Shown here one piece after another: positions 38,801-50,445 of a DNA stretch of 64,000 bases (the stretch's first letter is position 1; every line of letters starts with the position of its first letter). This DNA is from Lepturacanthus savala. Lineage: Eukaryota; Chordata; Actinopteri; Scombriformes; Trichiuridae. The stretch is from positions 18,754,154 to 18,818,153 of the forward strand of contig CM060472.1 in the NCBI GenBank assembly GCA_030544235.1, written 5' to 3'. The position numbers and the translations under genes are program-made. The notes under the pieces were generated by a model. The model saw only the letters and a list, made by a program, of their open reading frames with translations. It made no database searches and was not told where the DNA came from.

Positions 38801-41800
38801 TCCATACCAAACTAAATTATTATCTTTTGAAAACCTCAGGTTTTAAGGAAATTATCAGGAAACAGAGGAAACGATTAATTGATTAATCAGTTAGTTTATA
38901 GTAATTAATCGATTATAAGCAGTACCATGCTGCTAAACACTCATGCTTCATATTAATAATCGTTAATAGTTATTTATATATATATATTATATTATATATA
39001 AAGTAGGATATCATATAGGACTTTAACTTGTAATGTAACTGTATTTCTGTATTAGTACATCTACTTAAGTAAAGGATGTGAATAAATCTTATACATACAC
39101 ATTTTACATATGCATATCCAATATACAAATAACATGATTTGATGCAAGAAAACTTCCAAATTCTCTCATTCCAGTTTCTCAAATCGGATTATTTTTAAAT
39201 TCCTTGAATAAATGAATGAATGAATGTTAGTTGGTTATTTAACAGTACAAAACTTACAAAAACAAAAAAGACTGAAACTAGAAGCTTATAGCAATATTAC
39301 AACAAACTGAAACAAAACGTTTCAGAACAAATCCTAATAAACTTGTAATTGCAATTTTCTGGTTTCTTTACTCTTCTATAATAGTAAACTGATGTGGACT
39401 GTTGGTCTGGTCAAAAGAAAAGACATTTTAGGTTGAATCTTCCAGGTTTGAACAGAAGGTTTGACCGTCTACTCACCACCATGTTGTTTTTGGACACCCA
39501 GCAGTCAGGAGGGAACTCCTGCAGCATCGGCACCAGGAAGGTCAGGCAGCCGTCCCAGTGGCACAGCAGCAGCATCATGCCGATCAAGTTGACGATACGC
39601 ACCACCGCACTGGCCAGGTCATAGGTCATATGGAAAATCTGGTAAAGAGAAAGTGAAAAAGAAACTATGCGGATCTGGAAGCTGTAAAGCTCTCCTGTCT
39701 GTGATATCTGCCTCCGGTTTGTCTCGCTCACCTCTTCCCACTGATGGATGTAACGGATGAGACGAGACAGTCTGAGCAGCCGCAGCAGGCTCAGGATCTT
39801 GGTGAAGCGCACGATGCGGAGGGCGCGGGCGGTGCGGTACACGTCCGTCGAGTCATGCAGCGACTCCAGGTCCACGATGAGGAAGATGTAGTCGACGGGT
39901 ATGGACGAGATGAAGTCCACCAGGAACCAGGAGCGGAGGTACAGCATGCGGATCTCTTTGGGGTCGAGGATGATGTAGCTGTCCTCGCTGGGGATGCCGG
40001 TGCGGAAGTTGAAGGCCAGGTCCATGAGGAAGAGGGTGTCGGACAGGACGTTGAAGGTGATCCACGGCGTGGTGTTCTGGTCCTCAAAGAAGGTGATTCC
40101 CCAGGGCAGAATGACCAGATTACTCATCATCAACAGCAGCATCACCAGGTCCCAGTAAAACCTGTACCAGACCAGAGAGCAATCAAAGGCTGAAGCCGCG
40201 CAAATATAAACAGGTGAAGCCGCTTTATAATTTCTCCTCCACTACATCATCTATCTGCAGCTTTAGTTCCTTCAGATGCAGATTTGACTCAATGATAATA
40301 TAAGAAGCTATAAAATTACAACCTATAGTTAGATCCACCAAGGAGGATATATTTTCGCCAGTGTTTGTCGGGTTGTTTGTTAGCAAAATAAGTATATAAC
40401 AAAAAGTTTTGGGGGCGACACGGTGGTGCAGGGGTTAGTGCTGTTGCCTCACAGCAAGAAGGTCACAGGTTCAAGACCTCCTTGGTCCTGGGTCTGGGAC
40501 CTTTCTGTGTGGAGTTTGCATGTTCTCCCCGTGTCTGCGTGGGTTTTCACCGGGTACTCCGGCTTCCTCCCACAGCTGAGGTTAATTGGAGACTCTAAAT
40601 TGCCCGTAGGTGTGAGTGTGTGAGTGAATGGTGTGTGTGCCCCACGATTGGCTGGCGACCATCTGGGGTGTATCCCTGCCTCTCGCCGTAACGCACTGGG
40701 ATTGGCTCCAGCAGACCATGTGACCCTAATGAGGAATAAGCAGGTATAGAAAATGATTGACTGACTGACAAAAAGTTTTGCCCGGATTTTCATAAACTTT
40801 TCAGCGAATGTTGGGAACGGTACCCTGAATGATTACTATTTGGTAATGATCCAGAAGAAATCCTGGTTTCTGGATCACTTTGGATTTTCTGTTGTTTGGT
40901 AAAATTGCGGTGAATGGACCTTCAAACAGATGCCACCTGGTGCTGATATCTTCACCCGCGTAGCTTCTTTTCTTTGCAAACTACACCAAAGACACTAAGA
41001 CAGGGCTTTGACTATGCCAATTTTTCATTCGGCAATAGTGCGTGTAATTATTTGAAGTTGTCCTAAATTAAAATAAATGATTTGTCTTCATTGATTTAAT
41101 ATAACTAATGTTAGTTATATTCAGTTTAACCTGAAATACTGAACTCCATGCAAACCTTTTTTGAACGTTGAGATTATTCCAAGTTGTTGAAGTGGAAAAA
41201 TCTCTGTCCTACTGTATATAACTTGGGCATTAAACCAAATTTGCATCTTTATATATTATTAATTGAGACAGCGGCAGCAGGTACAGGATCATCAGGTTGC
41301 TCCTTTAAATTGAAGCAGCTGCTGATGTCAGGTGAAATGATCCCATCGGGAGGATGATTGGCCTATTTCAGTGTGACCCCTTCCCCTCGTAGCAGCTCCG
41401 GTCGCAGGAGAAAAGCCTCTCATTAAACATGAATGCAGTTTGCCTCCGGGTCACTATCAGCAAGACGAAACAGAGAAGGAGAACACGTCGCTATCAGCAG
41501 TGATGTCCGGCCTGTGATAACAGGTGTCGGGGCAGCGTCTGTCCTGTACGTCGCCGCCTCACTTCATCACCTCACCTCAGACCTACAGACGCATATTTTC
41601 CCCCCAGCTCAATAACAGTGTCTCGCTATTCTCCTCACGCTCAAGGTTTCTTGTTTCCTTACAGGCTGTTTCCATCAAGTGCCGATCACGCCAGGTCTCA
41701 GCCGCTTGTTCATTACAGAGGCACAGAAACGCCGTTTTTGACTATTAAGTAACCGCAGTCCGAACCCTGAATCTGAAGAAGCAACCTTCTCATCTGTCTT

Positions 41801-44800
41801 ATTTACACAGGAACCGATTATTCAACGTCCATCAATCTCTTGTGTCCATGTGTCCATGTCCTCTGTCTGTGTTTACACCCTGGTTTACATGACTACTTAT
41901 CATCTCCTCTCATGTAGCAGCAGATTAGTGCTTGCTCGCTGCTAATAACGCCGCCAAAGACTCTGGGCGGCATTAGAGCTGTTGACATGAAGCAGGCATG
42001 TGTGTGTGTGTCTGAGAAGGAGATATATTTCTGCTTTATCAAAAACCTTTTAGACGAGCTATTAATAACTGCGGGAGGCAGATGGGGTTAGTGTAGGAAT
42101 CCGACAGCAGTTTAAGTTGAATTTTAATGCATTGTTGACACTGAGCATTGAATATGGACAGTTATTTTGTTTTAGTTTGCTCAATCAACCGATTATTTGG
42201 TACACAAAAAGAAAGAAAATGGCGAAAAAGTGGCTTCTTTGACTAATATCAAGTATTCAAAGATGTTCAATTTATGATGATATCAACCTAAAATACAAAA
42301 CACTTTGAGAGCACAGACCTTCACCAAGCATATTGTGATTCCCACCCAAAATTGTTGTCCTATACTTATTAAATGGTAAATGGACTGCATTTGTATAGCA
42401 CCTTTCTAGTCATTTCAACCACTCAAAGCAATTTACATTACAAGTGTACATTCACCCATTCACACACTGATGGCAGAGACTATACAAGCCCCTCCCGCAC
42501 ATCAGGAAACTAATCATTCATACACATTCATACTCAATGTCACACTCATCGGGGGCAAAAAGGATTAAGTATCTTGCCTAAGGACACAACAACATGGAGC
42601 CCAGAAGAGAATTGAATCCCCGACCATTGGACGACTGCTCTACCTCTCAACTACAGCCGCCCCTACATGCACTATCACGGAATGAAAAATAGGCCTCCTC
42701 AAAGTCCTCTCTTAGTGTCTCTGGTGTAGGGTGCAAAGAAAACAAGCTATGTAGGTGCCAGATATCACCACCAGGTGGCCCCAAATGTTGGCACCTGTTT
42801 GAAGGTCGGTTTACCGCAATGTTACCAAACAACAAGAAATTAAAAATGATCCAGATACCAGGATTTCTTCTGAATCACTACCAAAATTGGATCAGCTGTT
42901 CATGGTACCATTCCGAACATTCACTGAAAATTTGACAAAAATCTGACCAACATTTTTTGAGCTATTTTGCTAACCATCGGACAGAAAATGCTGGCTAAAA
43001 GGTAATAAAAACAGGAGGAGGTAAGGAGGTAATAATAACATAAATTACTCACAATGGATCTAGTCAGTGAAATGTGTAAATCTGTTTCTTTTATTTATTC
43101 ATCCAGTGCACCTGAATTTTACTGTATTTATTTACAAGCAATTATATTATAGTTGAGCAGATTTGGGTGTTTCAGCAAATTGAACCTTATCTGACCAACT
43201 CTAACGTCCTTTAACAAGAATGATGAGCCGCAAAAATGCACTGCTCAAACTCATCCATTTTAATGGGAAGTTGAGCATAAGGTTTAAGGAGAGCAGGCCT
43301 GCAGTAATCCCCCCTCACCACTCAGCTGTCTGTATATTATTGCATAATAGAGCAAGATTGGAATTATACAGATTCTTATGGGCAATAATCCCTCCGCATG
43401 TGTTTATCCTCTGTCTGGAAGAGAATTGATGTTTCTAAATGATATAAATTTAATGGCAGCTCCTGATAGTTTTCACACATACACAGGCGGATTGTTTGGG
43501 CACCAGTGCTAAGACGCCCCCCCCCTCCAATAACTAAAAAATAAAAATAAATCTGCCAAAAAGTGAGACTCAATTAGAAATTATTGGATGTTCATGGAAC
43601 TGGAACAAAGTGCATCTCTTCCAGTGAATGATCAGCATCAATGTCATTCTCCTCCTGCTGAACAGGAGAGAAACGAGGCACCGGTGGCATCATTAATCCA
43701 GATGATCTTGTCCTATATACTGTATCTCTAATCAAATCCCTTCATCGCCTTATCATGTGCGAGGAGCCATGACATCAGCTGCTGTACTGCAGTCTGTCCT
43801 TGGAAAAATCTGAGCGCTGACACAGGTTCTTCGGTGAAATAGAAACCAACCTTTCAAAGGAAGTTTACCTGAAAGTGGGGAATGTCGAATTGGTGTTGCT
43901 ATAACAAAAAAACTGTAACTATAAAAGTCAAAATCATTTGTTTCCTGTATTCTGTGGATCAATATAAGCCCATTTGTGTCTATATACATTTTCTGCCATG
44001 TTTAAAGGGGCTGAAGGAAGCAAAGTTTATCATGTTCACCCCCCTACATCATCATATATGCACAGACAAAATAGACAAATGTATAAAATCTTAGAAATTT
44101 AAAAACATTCAATATTTAATATGAAATAAAACCCTGCTTATAAGCATACAAGATTAAATCAAAATCCTTTCCTTTTCATCACTCCTACAAATATTTTGCA
44201 ATCGTCACTAACTTTGGTTCAGATCATCTCTGAATCAAGCTGCTATTTCATATTTTTGATATTTGATCCAGTTTTGCTGTAGCTGACACTCGTATGAAGT
44301 GGGCGGAGCTTACACCACAAACAATGACATATCTCCTAACCGCTTTGTGCTATTGGAGCCACATTTGGTGAAAACGCGTCGATATGCTGTCTGAGGGAAC
44401 ATGATTAATTTGGTGCCATTCCACCAATAGGTGGCGCTGTAGCACCATGGTTTAGCTGTAAAAGAAGGAAATTCTGTATTCCTGTATTCATATTTCTCAA
44501 GAACCATTCATCAGCGTCACAACAAGCAGCACTTCAACAGTATTGTTCTGCGTCCTGCAAGATTAAAGATGCGATGTTAAAGACACGCCCACTAAGGCAG
44601 GGTTAGGGTGGGGCTGCTTGATTATGGAAAACATCATTATCACGATTATTTTGGTCAATATTGACATCGCAATTACTCAAATGGTTATTTTTTGTTACGC
44701 AATGCATTTATTCAGTATGAATGACTTTGTTTGAGGTGGTTAAACAGATTTTCCACGTGGATATCATCCTATAGTAAATCTTGCACTTTATGTTGCTTCT

Positions 44801-46465
44801 GCTCCTTGTCGGATTCTTGGAAGCCTAAGTGTTGCCATATAAGAGAACGTTTCTGACCCTTTCGCTCGAAAAAGCACTCTGCTACTTCACCCGCACTCAC
44901 TCTCCCACTCACACTCTCTCTTTTGGAATTTGTTTAAAGAAAAATGGTGTTTGACAAACAAAATGAAATCACGATTTTCTATACCTGCTTATTCCTCATT
45001 AGGGTTGCAGAGGTCTGCTGGAGCCAATCCCAGCGTGTTACGGTGAGAGGCAGGGATACACCCCAGATGGTCGCCAGCCAATCGTGGGGCACACACACCA
45101 TTCACTCACACCTATGGGCAATTTAGAGTCTCCAATTAACCTCAGCATGTTTTTGGACTGTGGGAGGAAGCCGGAGTACCCGGTGAAAACCCACGCAGAC
45201 ACGGGGAGAACATGAAACTCCACACAGAAAGGTTCCAGACCCAGGACCAAGGAGGTCTTGAACCCGCGACCTTCTTGCTGTGAGGCACCACCATGTTGCC
45301 CCACTTTTATCATGGATAAATAATTTTCAACAGTGACTGGATTCAGAACAGTCAAGGGGGATTTCTCTCCAAGCACATGCAAGGTATCTAATTCTTCTCC
45401 GTCATTTTGATTTAAAAAGGGATTACATCTCATTAAGGTGCATATTAAAGTCACACCCACTTAGAACACGGCTATTTCTGAGGTTACACCTACTCAAGAC
45501 AGGCCTCCGTCTTGCAGTAAAGCAATTTGCATGAAATGAACTGGTTAGAAATTACAAAGCTTAAACCTTTAAACACAGTGAAAAGTAATCCATTGATCAA
45601 AGTTTTAATTCATATAATGATAACAGTTGATCACTAGTAATCCTGTTATGAATCTACTTCTTCCATTTTACAGTACACAATTATTTTGTGTGTGTGTGGG
45701 GGGGGGGGGGGGGGGTATTCAATTAAATAGAGATATACATGTCAGGATTGAATATATTCTAATAATTTAAATGACAGGACTTTGATCTCTTTGATGTCAG
45801 TGATGTCATATGAGAGGATGCAGTTGGAAATTATATTTTTTTTGCTCCAACTTTCCTTTTTATTGTGTACTACATTGAAAAATGATAAAATAAAATTTTG
45901 AACTGAAATTGACAGTCCTAGACCTCAGCAACTATAGTTGCTGCTGGGCTTAAATGGGTTAATAATAAACAACTGAGTAAAGTCTAATAATAATCTGACC
46001 TCGTCCTTACCTGAAGTCGCTGTAGGGGTGGATGATCCACACTCCGAAGGATTTGACCCTGGCCTGTTCTGCGGCGACACCTTTGTGGCTGCCGAACATG
46101 CGCAGGGAGAACTTGTTGACCCCGGGCTGCAGCATGGAGCCGAACGTCCTCTGGAAGTAGGTGGAGCGGTCCACCGGGGTCTCGTCCTCGGCTCCGGCTC
46201 CTTCGCCCTCCCCGTTGACGTCCAGCAGTCCGTCAGGGTCCGCCGTGTAGTCGTCGTTGTGGGTCTTGACCAATGAGAGGAGCGTCCTGGTCACGTCGGC
46301 CTTCTTCTCGGTCTTGGGGCTGGGGGACGCAGGGGGGGACCTCTGGGTGCCGGTCCTCCACCGGGAGAAGCGGAGGCTGCTCCAGCTGCGGTACCTGGGG
46401 ATCTCCAGTTTGTGGGTCGGGCTCTCGCTGGTTCTCTGATCATCTCCACTCATCACACCCTGCAT
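35846..46465 (-). CDS. Hyperpolarization-activated cyclic nucleotide-gated (HCN) channel, HCN3-like, with short C-terminus
   Basis: Plasma-membrane cation channel opened by hyperpolarisation and tuned by cAMP (pacemaker current). Seven coding exons: 46465-46011, 40161-39732, 39638-39477, 38711-38493, 38013-37867, 37317-37077, 36048-35846; frame intact, 618 residues. Seen: HCN N-terminal domain (SMLQPGVNKFSLRMFGS, about 115-131); S1 from FYWDLVMLLLMM; S4 with regularly spaced Arg (RTARALRIVRFTKILSLLRL); pore with CIGYGAQAP (370 on); C-linker (YKQVEQYMSFHKLPADVRQR); cyclic-nucleotide domain with phosphate-binding EICLLTQGRRTASV. Phrases such as QGKMFDEDSILGEL and CRGLVANMPLFA are closest to HCN3. 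A second ATG four codons in is also possible. Odd: the protein stops about 17 residues after the C-helix (RRPSYIPPPDE), without the long tail of mammalian HCNs. Could instead be the fish gene called hcn5. Confidence 0.93.
36295..36930. repeat. Two tandem copies of the AAGTAAAAGTAC dispersed repeat
   Basis: Copies at about 36295-36480 and 36640-36880 share AGTAAAA..CCTGAA, AAAGTACAGA, AAAATGTACTTAAA-like and ACAGACTGTGATATATT in the same order, about 350 bases apart, in the intron before the last HCN exon. Related pieces lie at 18020 and 51000. Confidence 0.65.
38868..38925. repeat. Fragment of the AATTAATCGATT dispersed family
   Basis: CGATTAATTGATTAATCAG and TAATTAATCGATTATAAGC in an HCN intron. 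Related fragments at 37630-37720 and 42175-42310. Confidence 0.45.
40412..40767 (+). mobile_element. tRNA-derived SINE, full-length, with 13-bp target duplication
   Basis: About 356 bp in HCN intron 1. It starts GGGGCGACACGGTGGTGC. Its head has a pol III A-box-like TGGTGCAGGGG and a B-box GGTTCAAGACC; its body has GTGTGGAGTTTGCATGTTCT and TTCTCCCCGTGTCTGCGTGG. It ends in GATTGACTGACTG units. Identical ACAAAAAGTTTTG flanks at 40399-40411 and 40768-40780 are the target-site duplication. This body sequence is widespread in teleosts; the family name is not assigned. Confidence 0.8.
42373..42664 (-). mobile_element. SINE-like teleost repeat with tRNA-like head
   Basis: On the minus strand it begins GGGGCGGCTGTAGTTGAGAG, then TAGAGCAG and a B-box-like GGGGATTCAATTC. 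It ends at the plus-strand TAAATGGACTGCATTTGTAT. The last part recurs, decayed, at 18499-18582. tRNA-derived origin is inferred from the A/B-box-like spacing. Confidence 0.55.
44976..45303 (-). mobile_element. Second copy of the same tRNA-derived SINE, inverted and head-deleted
   Basis: Reading the minus strand from 45303, it matches the copy at 40412-40767 closely, but lacks about 18 bases covering the A-box region (GGTGGTGC runs straight into CTCACAGCAAG). It keeps TCCAAAAACATG, which the first copy has lost. No convincing target duplication was seen. Lies in the same HCN intron. Confidence 0.8.
45698..45715. repeat. G18 homopolymer after a GT repeat
   Basis: A TGTGTGTG run passes into about 18 consecutive G in HCN intron 1, a potential G-quadruplex-forming stretch and a likely site of length error. 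Confidence 0.85.
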
Positions 46466-46786
46466 TGTTGCTGAAACAGGAGGCGTCCCTATTGTCTCTG
46501 TGATTTGGCTTCAATGTGAACAAATGTAATATTCCAGCAGCTGGAGAGCCAATAGAAACCTGTGAAATAATGGAACATATTAAAATACAGCAAGTTATTA
46601 TAATTACAGTTCAAAGCTTTAATGCCACATGAGATCTTGTGTATGTTTGGGCTTTTTAAATGGAAATAAGGATATTTCCTATAAGGAAAAATAGGTCTTC
46701 ATTAACAGAAATGTAATACAAAATGAAAAAAACACTAAAAGAAAACTTTGTACACCAAAATGCTACAAATCCATCAGCACAGCAGA

Positions 46787-46984
46787 AGTGCTATAGGCCT
46801 CTAGGGGGCGCTGAGCTTCAATTCTAGAAACAGGTGACATTAAAAAGTCTTGACTTTACTTTTTTATATTCAGCATTTAGCGTTTAGTATTTTACACTAT
46901 TACAGTAGGACAGTAAAAGAGCAACAGATTTACGTGGCTAATACTTAAATCAAAGCTTAGCGCCCCCTACAGGCCTGGATCACT
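46787..46984. repeat. 32-bp imperfect inverted repeat pair holding CTCF-like cores
   Basis: Arms 46787-46818 and 46953-46984 match in inverted orientation at 27 of 32 positions. Each contains TAGGGGGCGCT, the core of the CTCF consensus, the left one on plus and the right one on minus. The pair lies about 320 bases upstream of the HCN start codon, between the proposed 5' exon and the first coding exon. Confidence 0.6.
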
Positions 46985-47465
46985 TCTGTAAATACATTCT
47001 GATTTTCATTTAAAGTACATTGTTCTGTTTTTTTATGTGTTTTTGAATTGGCTTTTTTCTGAATTTGCAGCACGGATGAAAATGTTGTGGCTATTACAGC
47101 ATTCATTTAAAAAAAATATTTAATTTCCTATAAAATGTACTGACAATGCAAAATAATAACCACTGATAGAACATTTGCTTTACATACATTGTATAGTTCA
47201 AACTATAAATAATTGCATCAATGTATTTAATTCAAAATTACATTAATTGTAAAATGAATTACACATAAATTCACAGTATATTTTTTGTAATTTTACTGAC
47301 ATTTTCATATGTTTTAATACATAATATATGAAACATCTACAAATATATATCTCTTTTACAGTTTAATAAAATAAAAAAAATAAATAAAATATACGCAGAC
47401 TTTAAAATACAATGCAGGTGCTGACTACATTATAACAAACTCTTATATAATAGAAACAGACTTAC

Positions 47466-47790
47466 GAGTTCTCAGAACATAAATCCATAAAAAGTTAGAG
47501 CCTCCGTTGAAAACAGAAAGTTTTCAGAAAAGAATCGTCAGATCCAGATGTTTCAGATGTTTCAGATGTTTCAGATGTTTCTGCCGCGTTCGCCTCCCGA
47601 TTCACGGTGAGAGGAGAGAACCGATGAAAACTGCCACACAGCTCAGTATCCTTCAATAATCGGCTTGTTGGCATAACTGCGTCCCCTCTCCTGTCTCTCC
47701 TCCTCCTCCTCCTGACTGGAAGATCCCTCCCCCTCCCTCTGTAAACTGGGACGGAGCAGGTCAAGTTCTCAGTCCGGACGGTACCGGTGC
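47466..47790 (-). promoter_or_regulatory. Likely non-coding first exon and promoter of the HCN gene
   Basis: A donor, AACTC|GTAAGTC, at 47466/47465 can splice to the acceptor CTGTTTCAG at about 46472, six bases before the HCN start codon. The segment is GC-rich to about 47790. It contains an upstream frame whose end encodes a tandem ETS repeat from a 9-bp repeat at about 47546-47583. Inferred from splice signals only. Confidence 0.45.
47546..47583. repeat. 9-bp tandem repeat, about four units
   Basis: Unit TTTCAGATG on the plus strand, repeated without interruption in the proposed HCN 5' exon. Confidence 0.85.
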
Positions 47791-47799
47791 AGGAATCCA

Positions 47800-49566
47800 C
47801 TGCACCTTCACCCGCTGGAAGCTGTTCTTTTTCTCTCTTTTATTATCATTATTATATTTTAAAAAGTAAATCGAATATTTTATCAGTGGTATATCATTAC
47901 ATATTGAGTAATATAGAAGATTTTTTAATCACAGCATTTTTTATAGGATATTTTCATTTATTAAATGTAAATAAACTGATTTTTTTCTTTTTTTTTTAAT
48001 CCGTATTTGTATTTAAATATTTTTTTTCTTTTGCAGATGTTTCCTGTATTATTTGTAAAATACCTGAAAAATGTAAAAACAACATGTACATTGTGTTATT
48101 AAATTTGTTTTCATTTTATTATCAAGTATTTTTGAAAGAAACAATATCATATTATTGTTATATTTTAAAAGGTAAATCATTTTATCACATTAGATATATA
48201 TTTATATAGAAGATTACACATAAAAACTAATATCTGTAATTTTAAGCCTGATTATTATTACAGTGTCAGTACATTTTTTATAGGATGTTTTATTTTTGTA
48301 GAAGTAGCCTTAGTGATCTTTAAAAAGCCTTGTTGGCTTTTTACAAAATTTCATACCAAATTAAAGCTATGAACTGTTTTTAGCTACAGAAAATGACTGT
48401 ATTGGCTGATTATTTTCTGTTATTTTACAGTCCCAGCTACCGGAAATATTGTCTACCTTTCCTTAAAGGTCACAGATCATATTTTCACGTATCAGGTTTA
48501 TATAATACTGGAACCTGCATCAAACACTCAAAAACTGAGGAATGCTCACAACCTGAATTTAGAAACGTTGCTGTTTCACGGCTTGTTTGTACTTCCTTGA
48601 TTTTGTGATGTTACACAGAGGCTCCCTCCACCTGCAGAGGTTCCCAGGACAGCGGGACCTGTCAGTCCTGTCAGACCTGTCTAATATCTCACAAGTGAAA
48701 ATCAGATGAAGTTCATAAATATTAATGAGAGAGACCCAAATCAGCCTGAGCTTTCTGCAGCTGTGAGGTGCTTAAAACATTCTGTAAAACTACACCAAGC
48801 TGAACTTTTGTCATTTAAATTGCAAATAGATGGACATAATAGTAACACAATACTATCAGAGTAAACGAACAAGCTTATTCTTGCTCTTCTGCAGCTTTAT
48901 AGTCTCCTGGTTTACCGCTTTGTTTAAAAGAAACCCGACTCCATTAGTTTGATGAGAAGTTGAACATCAGATATTTAACACCGTGAGTTTGTACAGTTGC
49001 TGAGAGGCATCAAAAACTCTGCTCTTCTCTGTACTGTAACCCAGTCAGTCTCCAAATCATTACATAGACTCCTACACCGGTCACATTACACCTTCGTCAG
49101 TGAGTCATGCTCCTTCTATAGCGAGTATATCGTGTTCGCAGTGACTCAAAGTGCACTTAGGAAGTCACAATTAGTTAGTTACTTAATTAGACACAAAATG
49201 TCCGGACACACTGTGCATCACTTACTGTGAAAGCACATTTAAAGGACCTTTGAATGGTTATCATTAACAGAACAGGGGGAAAAGCCTCTTTCACTGTTCA
49301 TATGGACACCTGACACCTTTAAACATTGACACTTCAAAGTTTGTTCTTGTGTCGATTTTTTACACTAACGTCGGTGGTGATGATGTTGATTGAAGAGATG
49401 AAAAAAAAAATAAAGAACTTTGGTCTGAAGGGTTTTTAATATGTGCAAAACTCAATACAACAGTCCCTGGTTTCAATTGTAAAAGAGTAAAGTTTCATAC
49501 TGACTGTCAACAGTGACAGGTCTGAACAATTAAATTAACAATTAAACACATGAGCATCATTTAGCA

Positions 49567-49646
<80 letters not shown>

Positions 49647-50370
49647 AATCAAACTACAGTCATCATGCAGTATCACACAGACACATATAAACCAATATAT
49701 TGTATATATTCTCCCCAGTAAATACTTTACTACAGTAATACTTTACTGCTTACTATTCAGGTGTTTTAAAATGAAAAATCCATACCTCCTCAGCTTAGTT
49801 TTGTAACCTAACCTGCACCTTCTGCCTGAAGGCATCGGCTCATCCTCTTTGTGAAGATGTGGATTTAGGTCACAGGTGAATTTAAGTTCCTGCTTCTTCA
49901 CTGTCTCCTCATATCTATCCCGGAGAGGAGATGGGGGCAGCATTCCAATTATTTTTGCAGCCCTTCAGATCAGGTTATGGAGTTGTGATTTGAGTTTAGC
50001 AGACAGGTTACCAAACCTGGTTGTGGTGGCATAAAGAATAGTGGATTAAATGGCTATGCTGTACAACAACAATGCTTTATGCAAACTGTTATAGTATATC
50101 ATATTACTTTAGTACTACTTTTACTAAGTCAGCTACTAAAAACATGAGAACAGTTGAATGTTTTAGTTTATCAATGATAGATAGCAGTTTCTTTATGATC
50201 ATTTTTTGATGTTGTTCTGGATTTTGTTATTTGGGCTACACCTTATTCTAGTGATGTTTCATCTACGTTATATTTATTTTATTTTTCCTTTTTCTTGCAT
50301 TTTTCTTTTTTCCCCCCTACTATCTTTTGCGGACTATGTATGTTTTAATTGTACTATGAAAAATTCCATA
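47800..50370. other. Intergenic spacer with one microsatellite
   Basis: AT-rich. No exon could be supported. It holds an (AC)n(AT)n microsatellite at 49569-49644. A stretch at 49743-49943 can be read as an open minus frame but shows no recognisable domain or convincing splice context. Confidence 0.5.
49569..49644. repeat. (AC)n(AT)n compound microsatellite
   Basis: About 17 AC units followed by about 21 AT units. Confidence 0.92.
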
Positions 50371-50376
50371 CATTGA

Positions 50377-50382
50377 TTTATT
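50377..50382 (-). terminator. Polyadenylation signal of the membrane coiled-coil gene
   Basis: TTTATT on plus reads AATAAA on minus, 64 bases past the stop codon. Confidence 0.5.
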
Positions 50383-50445
50383 GTCTGTGCTGATGATGTG
50401 TTTGACAGAAATATGTACTTGTTCCATATGTACCCAAAACCACAT

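Noticed and set aside
47546..47583. Possible small CRISPR-like array
   Set aside because: Units of 9 bp without spacers are a simple tandem repeat, and the DNA is vertebrate.
49743..49943. Extra downstream exon of the membrane coiled-coil gene
   Set aside because: The frame reaches a stop at 50446-50448, followed by a polyadenylation signal at 50377-50382. No splice link into 49943 was seen.
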